Origin: Methanocalculus sp. MSAO_Arc2
GTDB lineage: Archaea; Halobacteriota; Methanomicrobia; Methanomicrobiales; Methanocorpusculaceae
DNA: 20,009 nt
NCBI GenBank assembly: GCA_003838065.1
Contig: QZAC01000035.1
Coordinates: 1 to 20,009 of the forward strand
Reading direction: 5' to 3'
Shown here: positions 7,492 to 15,257 of the stretch, one piece after another
Position numbering within the stretch: the stretch's first letter is position 1
Layout of the letters: the number at the start of each line of letters is the position of its first letter
The notes under the pieces: model-generated
Told to the model about the DNA's origin: nothing
Database searches by the model: none
Seen by the model: the letters and a program-made list of their open reading frames with translations, nothing else
Position numbers and translations under genes: made by a program

Positions 7492-8805
7492 ATGAACGAT
7501 CAGTATCCTGAGAGGCTTGCCTCATATCCGCTCCCTGAAACTATCGTTTCCCTGGTTAACAACTGGATTTCAGCGCGTGAAGTGGAAGAGGACGTCTTCG
7601 AACGAATTCTCCAGAGGATTCTTCGTATCAATGATGCACACCTTCCCGTCAAGACGCATGACCAGCTAATCTCCCTCCTGCTGAAGAAAGAAGAGAAAGG
7701 ATCACCTGTCACTGACGAGCAGTTTGAAGAGATACTCAAAAAAATTATCCAGGAATATGGACTGACCCGGATTGAGCCCTGTGAAGCGGTGGGGATCATT
7801 GCAGCCCAGTCGATTGGAGAGCCGGGCACACAGATGACGATGCGTACCTTCCACTATGCGGGTGTCGCTGAGATCAACGTTACGCTCGGTCTCCCGCGCT
7901 TGATTGAGATCATGGATGCGAGGCGCGAACCATCAACACCGGCGATGACGATCTACCTTGAAAAAGGGTACTATGAAAACCGGGACAGAGCACGTGAAGT
8001 CTCATGGGATATTGAAGCCTCACCACTCCATGAGTTTGGTGATATCACAACCGATATTGAGAATATGCGGGTTATTGTCACCTTGAACAAGGCGGTCTGT
8101 GATAAGCGGAGGATCAGTGTTTCAGAGATACTTGAGCGCGCTCCCGCAAAGATTCGTGAACGTCGTCATTACCGTGACTTTGAGTTTCAGGTAAATGAAC
8201 CTGAGGGGGTTATCCATTTTCTTCCAAAAGACCAGCTAAGCTACCAGAACCTGTTCCAGCTTGTCGAGCATGTCAGAAACGTCATTGTTCAGGGCATCGA
8301 TGATATCCGGCGTGTTGTCGTCAGGAAAGAGCATGGGGAGTATATCCTATATACTGAGGGGTCTAACCTAAAAGACGTATTCGAGGTTGAGGGCGTGGAT
8401 ACCACCCGGACCCGCACAAATAATATCAGTGAAATTTCTCACATCCTCGGAATCGAGGCTGCCAGAAATGCTATCATCCATGAAGCAAACCATACGCTTC
8501 GTGAACAGGGTATTAATGTTGATGTGCGTCATATCATGCTCGTTGCCGATATGATGTGCATGGATGGCGAGGTAAAACAGATCGGCCGCCACGGTATTGC
8601 AGGAGAGAAAGAAAGCGTCCTTTCGCGTGCGGCATTCGAGGTGACGGTGAATCACCTCCTCGATGCATCGATTGCGCATGAGCATGATGAACTCTGCGGT
8701 GTGACAGAAAATGTCATTGTCGGCCAGCCTATCCAGCTCGGAACAGGAGATGTCCGTCTGGTTGTCAGACCGATGGAGCAGATCACCAGAACAGGTGAAA
8801 ACTAA
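7492..8805 (+). CDS. rpoA2: RNA polymerase subunit A'' (C-terminal part of Rpo1)
   Basis: The C-terminal fragment of the largest polymerase subunit, supplying trigger loop, cleft and part of the jaw. The 437 residues include the trigger-loop region PCEAVGIIAAQSIGEPGTQM with the following TMRTFHYAGVAE at about residues 94-125, then GLPRLIEIMDARREPSTP, and the C-terminal VRHIMLVADMMCMDGEVKQIGRHG-type block typical of the family. AAGGAGGAGG (7476-7485) inside the end of rpoA' is the ribosome binding site; the ATG is one base after the rpoA' stop. The stop shares one base with the rpl30e start (TAATG). The length is in the normal range. Confidence 0.96.
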   Translation: MNDQYPERLASYPLPETIVSLVNNWISAREVEEDVFERILQRILRINDAHLPVKTHDQLISLLLKKEEKGSPVTDEQFEEILKKIIQEYGLTRIEPCEAVGIIAAQSIGEPGTQMTMRTFHYAGVAEINVTLGLPRLIEIMDARREPSTPAMTIYLEKGYYENRDRAREVSWDIEASPLHEFGDITTDIENMRVIVTLNKAVCDKRRISVSEILERAPAKIRERRHYRDFEFQVNEPEGVIHFLPKDQLSYQNLFQLVEHVRNVIVQGIDDIRRVVVRKEHGEYILYTEGSNLKDVFEVEGVDTTRTRTNNISEISHILGIEAARNAIIHEANHTLREQGINVDVRHIMLVADMMCMDGEVKQIGRHGIAGEKESVLSRAAFEVTVNHLLDASIAHEHDELCGVTENVIVGQPIQLGTGDVRLVVRPMEQITRTGEN

Positions 8806-9095
8806 TGGATTTCAATACATCTTTACGCAGGGCAATGAAGACCGGAAGGGTCACCCTTGGGCAGAAGAGCACAGAGGCAAGCATAGAGGAAGATAATGCC
8901 AGGCTTGTCATTATCGCAAAGAACTGCCCCGAAGACTTCAGAAAATATGTGGAAGAACAGGATAAAGTCGCTGTTTACCATTACAATGGTTCAGGCCGTC
9001 AGCTTGGTAAAGAGTGCGGAAAAGATTTTATCGTCAGCGCACTTGCAGTTTTAGATGCCGGTGAATCCGATATCCTAACGTTACAGAGATTATAA
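8805..9095 (+). CDS. rpl30e: Ribosomal protein L30e
   Basis: A 96-residue protein of the L7Ae/L30e RNA-binding family, a large-subunit ribosomal protein. The pattern SLRRAMKTGRVTLGQKST near residue 6, LVIIAKNCPED near 34 and the GRQLGKECGKDF block near 66 fit L30e, which binds a kink-turn-like RNA fold. It is routinely found between rpoA'' and nusA in archaea. The ATG overlaps the last base of rpoA'', and AGGTGA at 8794-8799 is the ribosome binding site. The protein is slightly shorter than some relatives, but no part is evidently missing. Confidence 0.94.
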   Translation: MDFNTSLRRAMKTGRVTLGQKSTEASIEEDNARLVIIAKNCPEDFRKYVEEQDKVAVYHYNGSGRQLGKECGKDFIVSALAVLDAGESDILTLQRL

Positions 9096-9096
9096 T

Positions 9097-9534
9097 ATGT
9101 CGGAAATCACTTTAACTGAAGACTGCATGCGGCTGATCTCACAATTTGAGAGCCTGACCGGTGCAGGTGCGCGTGACTGTATAATCGATCCCCGCCATGA
9201 CCGGGTCATATTCATCATCAATCCTGGTGAAATGGGCCTTGCCATTGGAAAGAAAGGAGCGAGCATCAAGAAAGCGTCTGAGGCCCTTGACCGGAGGGTC
9301 GAAGTGGTTGAATATTCTGATGATCTTGTCCAGTTCATCCGAAACTGTTTCCTGCCGGCACAGGTAATGTCAGTCGAATTTAATGGTGAAGACGAAAACC
9401 GTGTCGCACAGGTCGAAGTACGGGAAGAGGACCGGGGCCTTGCCATTGGTAAAGAGGGCAAGAACATCCTGAAGGCAAAACAGCTGCTCCGCAGACAGTT
9501 TGATATCTCAGATATTGAACTTGTCCAGGAGTAA
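9097..9534 (+). CDS. nusA: NusA-like transcription factor (two KH domains)
   Basis: The archaeal short NusA, 145 residues, consisting only of two KH RNA-binding domains. Both GxxG loops are visible: AIGKKG at 49-54 and AIGKEG at 116-121. It lacks the N-terminal polymerase-binding and S1 domains of bacterial NusA, as is normal in archaea. It begins one base after the rpl30e stop and is the last gene of the rpo operon. In many archaea rps12, rps7 and the elongation-factor genes follow directly; here a T7 run follows the stop and the next gene is an unrelated FdhD homologue. Confidence 0.93.
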   Translation: MSEITLTEDCMRLISQFESLTGAGARDCIIDPRHDRVIFIINPGEMGLAIGKKGASIKKASEALDRRVEVVEYSDDLVQFIRNCFLPAQVMSVEFNGEDENRVAQVEVREEDRGLAIGKEGKNILKAKQLLRRQFDISDIELVQE

Positions 9535-9538
9535 TCAC

Positions 9539-9545
9539 TTTTTTT
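9539..9545 (+). terminator. T-tract terminator of the rpo operon
   Basis: Seven consecutive T begin four bases after the nusA stop codon (CACTTTTTTTACA). T runs of this kind are the main intrinsic terminators in euryarchaea. The position right at the operon end, and the change of gene content after it, support the call. No strong hairpin precedes it. Confidence 0.6.
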
Positions 9546-9558
9546 ACATCGGAAACCG

Positions 9559-9584
9559 GGATTCTTTACTTCATATGGGAATCC
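9559..9584. promoter_or_regulatory. Inverted repeat upstream of the FdhD-like gene
   Basis: GGATTC (9559-9564) and GAATCC (9579-9584) are 6-bp arms separated by 14 bases, 31 bases ahead of the FdhD-like start. The spacing would suit a dimeric regulator or an RNA hairpin. Six-base arms can occur by chance. Confidence 0.25.
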
Positions 9585-9615
9585 TGTTCAGCACAAACTA
9601 TTGTATGGTGATATA

Positions 9616-10374
9616 ATGCAGCAGAACCGTTTTGGATATGTATCCATACCCTGCCTGCGGGTACATGAAACCGGGTATCTCGAGTCAACCTGCGAGATCC
9701 CGGAGGAGACCGTAACGGCAATCTTTGTAAATGGCCGTCATGCAGCCACAATGGTGCTCAGTCCTGAAAATCTCAGGGAGTATATTATCGGATATCTCTT
9801 CTCCGAGGAGATCATCAAAACAGCAGGTGACATTGAATCCATCCGGTATGAACCAAACCGGATTAGCGTCCTGACCCGTGACCCGTTCCGGATAACCGGC
9901 AGGAGGAGAACAGTCCTTGCCGGCTGCGGAGGGAGTGTATCCTCCATTGATACATCGAAGCTCCCCACTCTCGAAAGCGGCTATACTATCCCATATTCTG
10001 TGCTCTTTCAGATGCAAAAAGCCATCGAGCCTGCCTCTGATCAGGTCCATTCTGCCGCCCTTGCCACTACCAGTAAAACGGTGGTGACATTCCATGATAT
10101 TGACTGTCAATGCGCAGTTGACCGTGTACTTGGGTATGGACTTATTCATGCAATCGACTTTTCAGAGACAGTCCTTCTCCTCTCTGGAATCGTTACCTCC
10201 GAGATGGTCAGAAGATGCCTGCTCGCAGGGATTCCAATCCTGCTGTCAACAACGACTGCAACACGGCTTGCCATTTCCATTGGCACAGAGTCAAATCTCA
10301 CTATTGGAGGCAATATTTTTAATGATGAGATAACCGTGTTTACACACCCTGAGCGGATCAGATGCTCCTGGTAA
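9616..10374 (+). CDS. Divergent FdhD-like sulfurtransferase
   Basis: A 252-residue homologue of FdhD, the protein that in E. coli passes sulfur from a cysteine desulfurase to the molybdenum cofactor of formate dehydrogenase. Family resemblance runs along the whole length: FVNG near 37, LREYIIGYLFSEEII near 53, AGCGG at 102-106, VHSAAL at 144-149, AVDRVLG at 167-173 and SGIVTSEMV at 190-198, then GIPILLS. Several signatures are altered. The CGxCG-type motif keeps one Cys (CGGS), the usual DVGRHNAVDK is DIDCQCAVDR, and SGR is SGI. The start is the ATG at 9616 because GGTGA (9607-9611) precedes it; an in-frame TTG at 9601 is less likely. It converges with the cysteine desulfurase fusion, overlapping it by 17 bases. 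No formate dehydrogenase gene is in the window, so the substrate is unknown. Confidence 0.82.
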   Translation: MQQNRFGYVSIPCLRVHETGYLESTCEIPEETVTAIFVNGRHAATMVLSPENLREYIIGYLFSEEIIKTAGDIESIRYEPNRISVLTRDPFRITGRRRTVLAGCGGSVSSIDTSKLPTLESGYTIPYSVLFQMQKAIEPASDQVHSAALATTSKTVVTFHDIDCQCAVDRVLGYGLIHAIDFSETVLLLSGIVTSEMVRRCLLAGIPILLSTTTATRLAISIGTESNLTIGGNIFNDEITVFTHPERIRCSW

Positions 10375-12985
10375 TCTCATACACTGCGGCTGTCAGGAGA
10401 TCGATTTCATCCTTTGTGGTATAGAGGGCAAGGCTTGCCCTGATTGTTCCATCCGGCAGATTGAGATGTTCCATCAGCGGCTGACAACAATGGAAGCCTG
10501 ATCTGACCAGGATATCATAGTCTTCATCAAGACGACTTGCTGCCTCATGAGGATGCAGACCATCGATAGTGAAGGAGACAACACCAATTCTGGATTGTGG
10601 ATCATCTGATGCATGGAGAGAAACACCATCGATTCGTGAAAGCCCCTCGATCAACGCCGTGGTGAGCTCTTCTTCATAGGTTTTCACCCGGTCCATGCCA
10701 ATTGTTTCAAGGTAATCCACTGCCGCACCAAGCCCTATACCACCGGAAATGTTCGGTGTCCCTGCTTCGTACTGCTGATATCCTCCGGCAGGCAGATAGC
10801 CGTTCCCATGCACTTCCTCAACCATTCCTCCACCAAGGAGCATCGGTGAGAGGATCGGATCCTTCATCCAGAGAACACCGGTTCCGGTAGGCCCAAACAT
10901 CTTATGGCCTGAGAAACAGCAGAAATCACAACCAAGGTCTTCTACATTGACTGGCATATGAGGGATTGCCTGCGCAGAATCAACCAGAAGAAGGGTGTCA
11001 TATTCCCGGCAGAGGTGTGCAATCTCCCTGACAGGGGTGATCACCCCGATGGCATTTGAGGCATGGGTAACCGCAACAAGTCGTGCTCCTTTGTTTAGCT
11101 CTTTTTCAAGAGCGTCCAGGTCAGGAGTATAATCAGCATTGATCCCGATCACAGCGAGGCCAACCCCGCTTGCTGCGCATTTCCGCCAGGGGAGGAGGTT
11201 GGAATGGTGTTCGAGTATGGTAGTAATCACACGATCCCCTGGTCTCCAGTCAAGCCCCTGTGAGACCATATTGATCGACTCTGTTGTATTTTTTGTAAAG
11301 ACGGTTATGCCATCTTCACCGCCTATGAACCGTCCAACCTTCTCATGGGCATGCCAGTACCGCTGAGTAGCAATCCGGGTAAAGCGATGGAGACCCCTGC
11401 CGACATTTGCACGGTACCGGTGCTCAAATTCGACATGAGCCTGTATTACAGGTTCAGGAGAGAAGCTTGTGGCAGCCGAGTCAAGGTAGATTGCCTCATG
11501 CACAATCGGGAAATCCTGCCGGATCAACTCAACCGGGAATACCCCTTTATCATCAGGTGCTTCATCATAGATCATGTTCTTTCCTCTCTGTTCTGATACC
11601 CGAGTCCTTGTCTTCGTAAGAGTGAAATCATCATTAACCGGGATCCTGTATTCAGCGCAGAGTGTGCGCATCTTTGGAGGGAGCGCCTTCCACCGCCAGA
11701 GACCCCATTTATAAAATTCATCGGGAAGTCCGGCTTTTTCAGCCCAGTTCCTGAGAAAGTCATCCCAGCGGGAGGTAAGATCCGGGTGTGTTGACCTGAG
11801 CAGATCATATTCGCTCTCGAGCATCGCCGGGCAGAGATAGCAGCCGATCCGCTCAAAACCCTGTTCATAGAGCGGGTTGACCGGCACGTTCTGCCACCAC
11901 AGATAGAGATAGACCTCAAGTGCCCTCCAGTTCCGGATTGGCGAGATATTGAGCTGAAGGGGATTTGCCGGGTTCTGGCTCGCCTCTTCAAGATCAGCCC
12001 TGTTCCATGATTCATACCACCTGTTCCCCTGAAATGTAACAGATGGGCCAACTGTGGAGAGATAGATTTTGAGCGGCTGGAGTTTGAGAAGTTTACAACA
12101 CCATCGATGGTCCTTTCCCGGGGGTCCCGCCTTTTCAACCGCTGAGAAGAAATCACCTGCTTTTTGAATAATCTCGACATCGTGAGATGCTACATAGTGT
12201 ACTGTTTCCGGAAGTTCAATTCCGGTATCGATAAAGAATGCCTTCTCCACACCGGCTTTTCTGGCCAGGTGGAGGACCGCAGCGCTGTCTTTTCCTCCTG
12301 AAAATGAAACATTGGCGGTTTCCCTATCGTGTTTATGTTTTTTTATGATCCTGATCGCATCGCGCTCAAGAAGCCGGAGATAATAGGCATTCAGCTCGAT
12401 TGCCTTCTGCCATGTGGGATCAGGTGGAGAAGGAGATGCCGGTTTCACCTTCTGGAGTTCTTTCACCCTGATATGGCCGTCACGGACGATACCGGTGCCA
12501 TATTTGTTCTTGTATCTGACAATGACTGTTCCTTCCGGCACGTCCGACCTGAGCGGGAACTTTTTCCCCCCGATCCGGATCTTGTGCTTCTCTTCAAGAT
12601 GGTCCTCCATATCTACAATTCCTCTGGTTGCATGGAGGATCATAGCGGGGAGACTATCACTGGTGATATCAAGGGAATAACTGCGATTCACCGGATCAAA
12701 CGTGAGCCGACCGAATTTTTGTCCATGCATAATCACGCTGTCTGCCCGATCGGTCCCGCCGGTCTTGTTCAGCAGGATGATGTGTGGGAGCGGAATTGTG
12801 CCAAAGCGTGCATGGAGGAGTTCTTTGATTTGATCACAATCTGCCCTAAGTGCGGGCCTGATATCATATGGTTCGGTAAGCGGGATGGTTCGTCCTTCGG
12901 CTCCACACCCGCATCTCCTGCCGATAAGGGGAATATTACAGGCATCACACCAGAGAAGAACTGTTTTGAGCGGGGGGGTTTGCAT
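10358..12985 (-). CDS. APS-reductase-like/SufS cysteine desulfurase fusion protein
   Basis: An 875-residue two-part protein. Residues 1-30 form a zinc ribbon (C13, C16, C25, C27). About 36-180 is probably a PUA-type or related RNA-binding region (weak call). About 190-440 is a phosphoadenosine-phosphosulfate-reductase-like ATP-pyrophosphatase domain with the loop SGGKDS at 229-234, C296-C297, and C382-C385. The CC...CxxC pattern is that of [4Fe-4S] APS reductases, but their C-terminal ECGxH catalytic motif is absent. From 471 on it is a full SufS-type desulfurase: EHHSN 592-596, PLP lysine K695 in SGHK, and HCCQP 832-836 with the persulfide cysteine probably C833. The desulfurase part opens with a Met (11575) behind AGAGAGGAAAG, so separate translation is possible. 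I infer a role in sulfur activation and transfer, perhaps to RNA; the substrate is unknown. Confidence 0.88.
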   Translation of the reverse strand: MQTPPLKTVLLWCDACNIPLIGRRCGCGAEGRTIPLTEPYDIRPALRADCDQIKELLHARFGTIPLPHIILLNKTGGTDRADSVIMHGQKFGRLTFDPVNRSYSLDITSDSLPAMILHATRGIVDMEDHLEEKHKIRIGGKKFPLRSDVPEGTVIVRYKNKYGTGIVRDGHIRVKELQKVKPASPSPPDPTWQKAIELNAYYLRLLERDAIRIIKKHKHDRETANVSFSGGKDSAAVLHLARKAGVEKAFFIDTGIELPETVHYVASHDVEIIQKAGDFFSAVEKAGPPGKDHRWCCKLLKLQPLKIYLSTVGPSVTFQGNRWYESWNRADLEEASQNPANPLQLNISPIRNWRALEVYLYLWWQNVPVNPLYEQGFERIGCYLCPAMLESEYDLLRSTHPDLTSRWDDFLRNWAEKAGLPDEFYKWGLWRWKALPPKMRTLCAEYRIPVNDDFTLTKTRTRVSEQRGKNMIYDEAPDDKGVFPVELIRQDFPIVHEAIYLDSAATSFSPEPVIQAHVEFEHRYRANVGRGLHRFTRIATQRYWHAHEKVGRFIGGEDGITVFTKNTTESINMVSQGLDWRPGDRVITTILEHHSNLLPWRKCAASGVGLAVIGINADYTPDLDALEKELNKGARLVAVTHASNAIGVITPVREIAHLCREYDTLLLVDSAQAIPHMPVNVEDLGCDFCCFSGHKMFGPTGTGVLWMKDPILSPMLLGGGMVEEVHGNGYLPAGGYQQYEAGTPNISGGIGLGAAVDYLETIGMDRVKTYEEELTTALIEGLSRIDGVSLHASDDPQSRIGVVSFTIDGLHPHEAASRLDEDYDILVRSGFHCCQPLMEHLNLPDGTIRASLALYTTKDEIDLLTAAVYEITRSI

Positions 12986-13065
12986 TGCACTTTCTATTCT
13001 GTTGTTGCAGACATTAATTGAGCTGGTCAGGGTAATTCCATTCTGATACTCTTTTGATTATGGGA

Positions 13066-15249
13066 CTAGATCAGCACCCGCATGTCCGCGGATGCAAATA
13101 CTCCTGATGTCTCTTTCTTTGTATCAGGCCGGTACTCGGTGAACTGTTTGAGCGAGACGGTCAGGTCGCGGGTGAAGGCGAAATAGCCGATCTGCGTGGT
13201 CCTGCAGAGGTTCATTGCCATATCCATCAGGCCCCGGGGATCAGGCCGGGACTCTCCCAGCCAGATATGGAAGATGTTACCACCGTCAACGATGGGGAAG
13301 AAGACATGCTCGATCTCTATCCTCTTTGTAAGCGGAACTGGTGCTGATGGAGTAACATGAACGCCGTTTGTGTAATAGATCGGGAGATCAAGGGTCTGTT
13401 TTGCTCGATCAGGCAGGTTCTTTGTATCACCTTTGACAACCTTCTGCACATAGGGCCGATAGGTTTCATCAAGCAGATCGGAAACAGCGAACCGCTGACC
13501 GGTTGTTTCAGCAGGAGTGCGGGCAAGTGCAATCGTCATCCCGTGTTTGAGCGAGAGTTTTTTCGCATACTGTTCCATCTCGGTCATTGCCCTGACTGCC
13601 AGCCTGAAGGCATCCTTTGTCTCGTGGAGCTGGGATCCGAGATGGTGCTCGACCATCTCGTTGACCCCGACGATGCCGATAGTATAGACAAGACCATCGA
13701 GGTCAACGGCAACTGTACCACGCTCCAGAGTTTCAGGGTCTTTTGGTCTCTGCATTGCAAAAGGCATCCTGCCATTTGCCCTGACATGCTCCATCCAGCG
13801 GCGCTTTATCCGAAAGATAGAGACTGCTGAGTCCATCATCCCGCGGAGCTCGGAAAAGAGCCTGTCATCTTCATGGTCGGCCCGGTATGCAGCCCGCGGG
13901 CAGTTGACCGAGATGACCTGCCAGGACCCCATCGAGAAATGCTTTCCATCCTTGAACAAGAGTTTCTCTTCAAATGTCTCATCATTCTCAGCAGTTGTTG
14001 AGAACTGATATGCACAGCACTGATAACAGGATATCCCCTCGCCAGCACCCCGGTATGCCGGAAGCTGGTTGTCATAGTAGGGAGTACCAAATTTTGATGC
14101 AAGTTCAAACGTCATCAGGTACAGGTCCCGGTACGTGGGGATATCGGGGTGCTCCCGGTTGAAACCGTCATCTTCCTGCATGAAATCTGGTTCGATGCTG
14201 ATCTCGGGTTTTGGAAAATTGAAGGGTTTGCCCCAGTTATCACCTTCAAGCATCACTTCCATGAGTGTTGCAAAGAGGAGACGGACTTCCCGTTCAAATT
14301 CCCCATAGGTCCTGTGTGGTGCCTGCCTCCCGTTCCAGACCTTTCCTTTGAAGACAATCGGTTTGTCCCGCCAGAGTTTTGGGACCCCGGGCGAGAGCTG
14401 GACCGAAGAAAAGACGACCTGGCCACCGCGGGCAACCATCATCTGGGTCATCTCGTATACAAACATCTGCATCAGCTGTTTGATCTCGGTTTTGTCCATT
14501 CCCTCGACATATGGTGCAAGAAAGGTGAGAAAGTTGTAGTAGCCCTGACCGCCGGCAAAGTTCGTCTGGGCAGATCCAAGCGCCTTGACCGCATGCAGGA
14601 CAGCCACTTCGGCTCGTTTTGCCGGGCCTGCAACGCTTGCTTTCGTGCCGTTTCCATCCGGCATCAGGCCATAGTAGAAGAAATACCGGAGGTCCCAGTC
14701 CTGGCAGAACGGGCGGGTCCCAAAATATTCCAGATCATGGATATGCAAATCACCGATAAGATGAAGATCCGCAAGTTCCGGCGGGAGCTGGAGTAGATAC
14801 TGCTCCTTGCTGATCTTGTCGGCCTTTTTTTTATGAGAAGTCTCGGCATTCTCCTGGAGATTGGAGTTGTCTTTTGCCTCAAAGCCCCTTCCGACATCGA
14901 TCAGGTGGGCATCATAGACCGGGGTTCCAACACGTGTGCAGACATTCCGGTAGTCCACAAGCCCCTCTTCAAGGAGAGTCATGTTCATGATCTCGCGGAT
15001 GAGAGGTCCTGACAGGAACGTGAGACCGAGCTTTTTGATCCTGTTTTCGACACTCAGTGCAACCCGTTCAGCAAGGTCAGGTTCCGCTCCCACTCCGCCG
15101 TAGAAGGTTTCCACAAGTCGTGTCTCGCTCTCTATCTGCCGGACAATCTTCTGCCGGTCCCAGTCCATCATATGGCCATATGACGTCCTGACCTTCGGCA
15201 TGGGTGGCTGAAATGCCCCATCAAGTGTTGATTGCCGTGTCTCTTTCAT
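13066..15249 (-). CDS. nrdD: Anaerobic ribonucleoside-triphosphate reductase (class III), apparently lacking the glycyl-radical domain
   Basis: A class III ribonucleotide reductase homologue, making deoxynucleotides without oxygen. From the chosen start (727 residues) it has an ATP-cone at about 18-115, DLHIHDL near 170, RPFCQDW with C182, a GGQVVFSS strand near 277, GTPYYDN near 389, SCYQCC (C408, C411, C412) and MGSWQVISVNCPR near 440. The sequence follows the family to FAFTRDLTV near 698, where relatives continue into a four-Cys zinc site and the radical glycine (R-x-x-G-Y). Here a 29-residue tail ending ADMRVLI follows, with no cysteines, and then a stop. The ATG at 15249 is preferred over 15270 because GGTGAGG (15262-15256) precedes it; that site overlaps the end of the redoxin gene. 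No activase gene (nrdG) is in the window. Confidence 0.88.
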   Translation of the reverse strand: MKETRQSTLDGAFQPPMPKVRTSYGHMMDWDRQKIVRQIESETRLVETFYGGVGAEPDLAERVALSVENRIKKLGLTFLSGPLIREIMNMTLLEEGLVDYRNVCTRVGTPVYDAHLIDVGRGFEAKDNSNLQENAETSHKKKADKISKEQYLLQLPPELADLHLIGDLHIHDLEYFGTRPFCQDWDLRYFFYYGLMPDGNGTKASVAGPAKRAEVAVLHAVKALGSAQTNFAGGQGYYNFLTFLAPYVEGMDKTEIKQLMQMFVYEMTQMMVARGGQVVFSSVQLSPGVPKLWRDKPIVFKGKVWNGRQAPHRTYGEFEREVRLLFATLMEVMLEGDNWGKPFNFPKPEISIEPDFMQEDDGFNREHPDIPTYRDLYLMTFELASKFGTPYYDNQLPAYRGAGEGISCYQCCAYQFSTTAENDETFEEKLLFKDGKHFSMGSWQVISVNCPRAAYRADHEDDRLFSELRGMMDSAVSIFRIKRRWMEHVRANGRMPFAMQRPKDPETLERGTVAVDLDGLVYTIGIVGVNEMVEHHLGSQLHETKDAFRLAVRAMTEMEQYAKKLSLKHGMTIALARTPAETTGQRFAVSDLLDETYRPYVQKVVKGDTKNLPDRAKQTLDLPIYYTNGVHVTPSAPVPLTKRIEIEHVFFPIVDGGNIFHIWLGESRPDPRGLMDMAMNLCRTTQIGYFAFTRDLTVSLKQFTEYRPDTKKETSGVFASADMRVLI

Positions 15250-15257
15250 TCCGAGCC

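Noticed and set aside
12329..13021. 230-codon frame on the plus strand opposite the N-terminal part of the fusion protein
   Set aside because: The minus-strand frame carries the clear SGGKDS and cysteine motifs; the opposite frame has no family resemblance and is a codon-usage shadow.
12986..13180. A frameshift hiding the normal C-terminus of NrdD
   Set aside because: The other two frames were read through to 12986; none gives CxxC pairs or R-x-x-G-Y. One ends RTCGC before a stop, which is not the family motif.
14149..14796. 215-codon plus-strand frame opposite nrdD
   Set aside because: Antisense shadow of a conserved nrdD segment with no ribosome binding site or motif.
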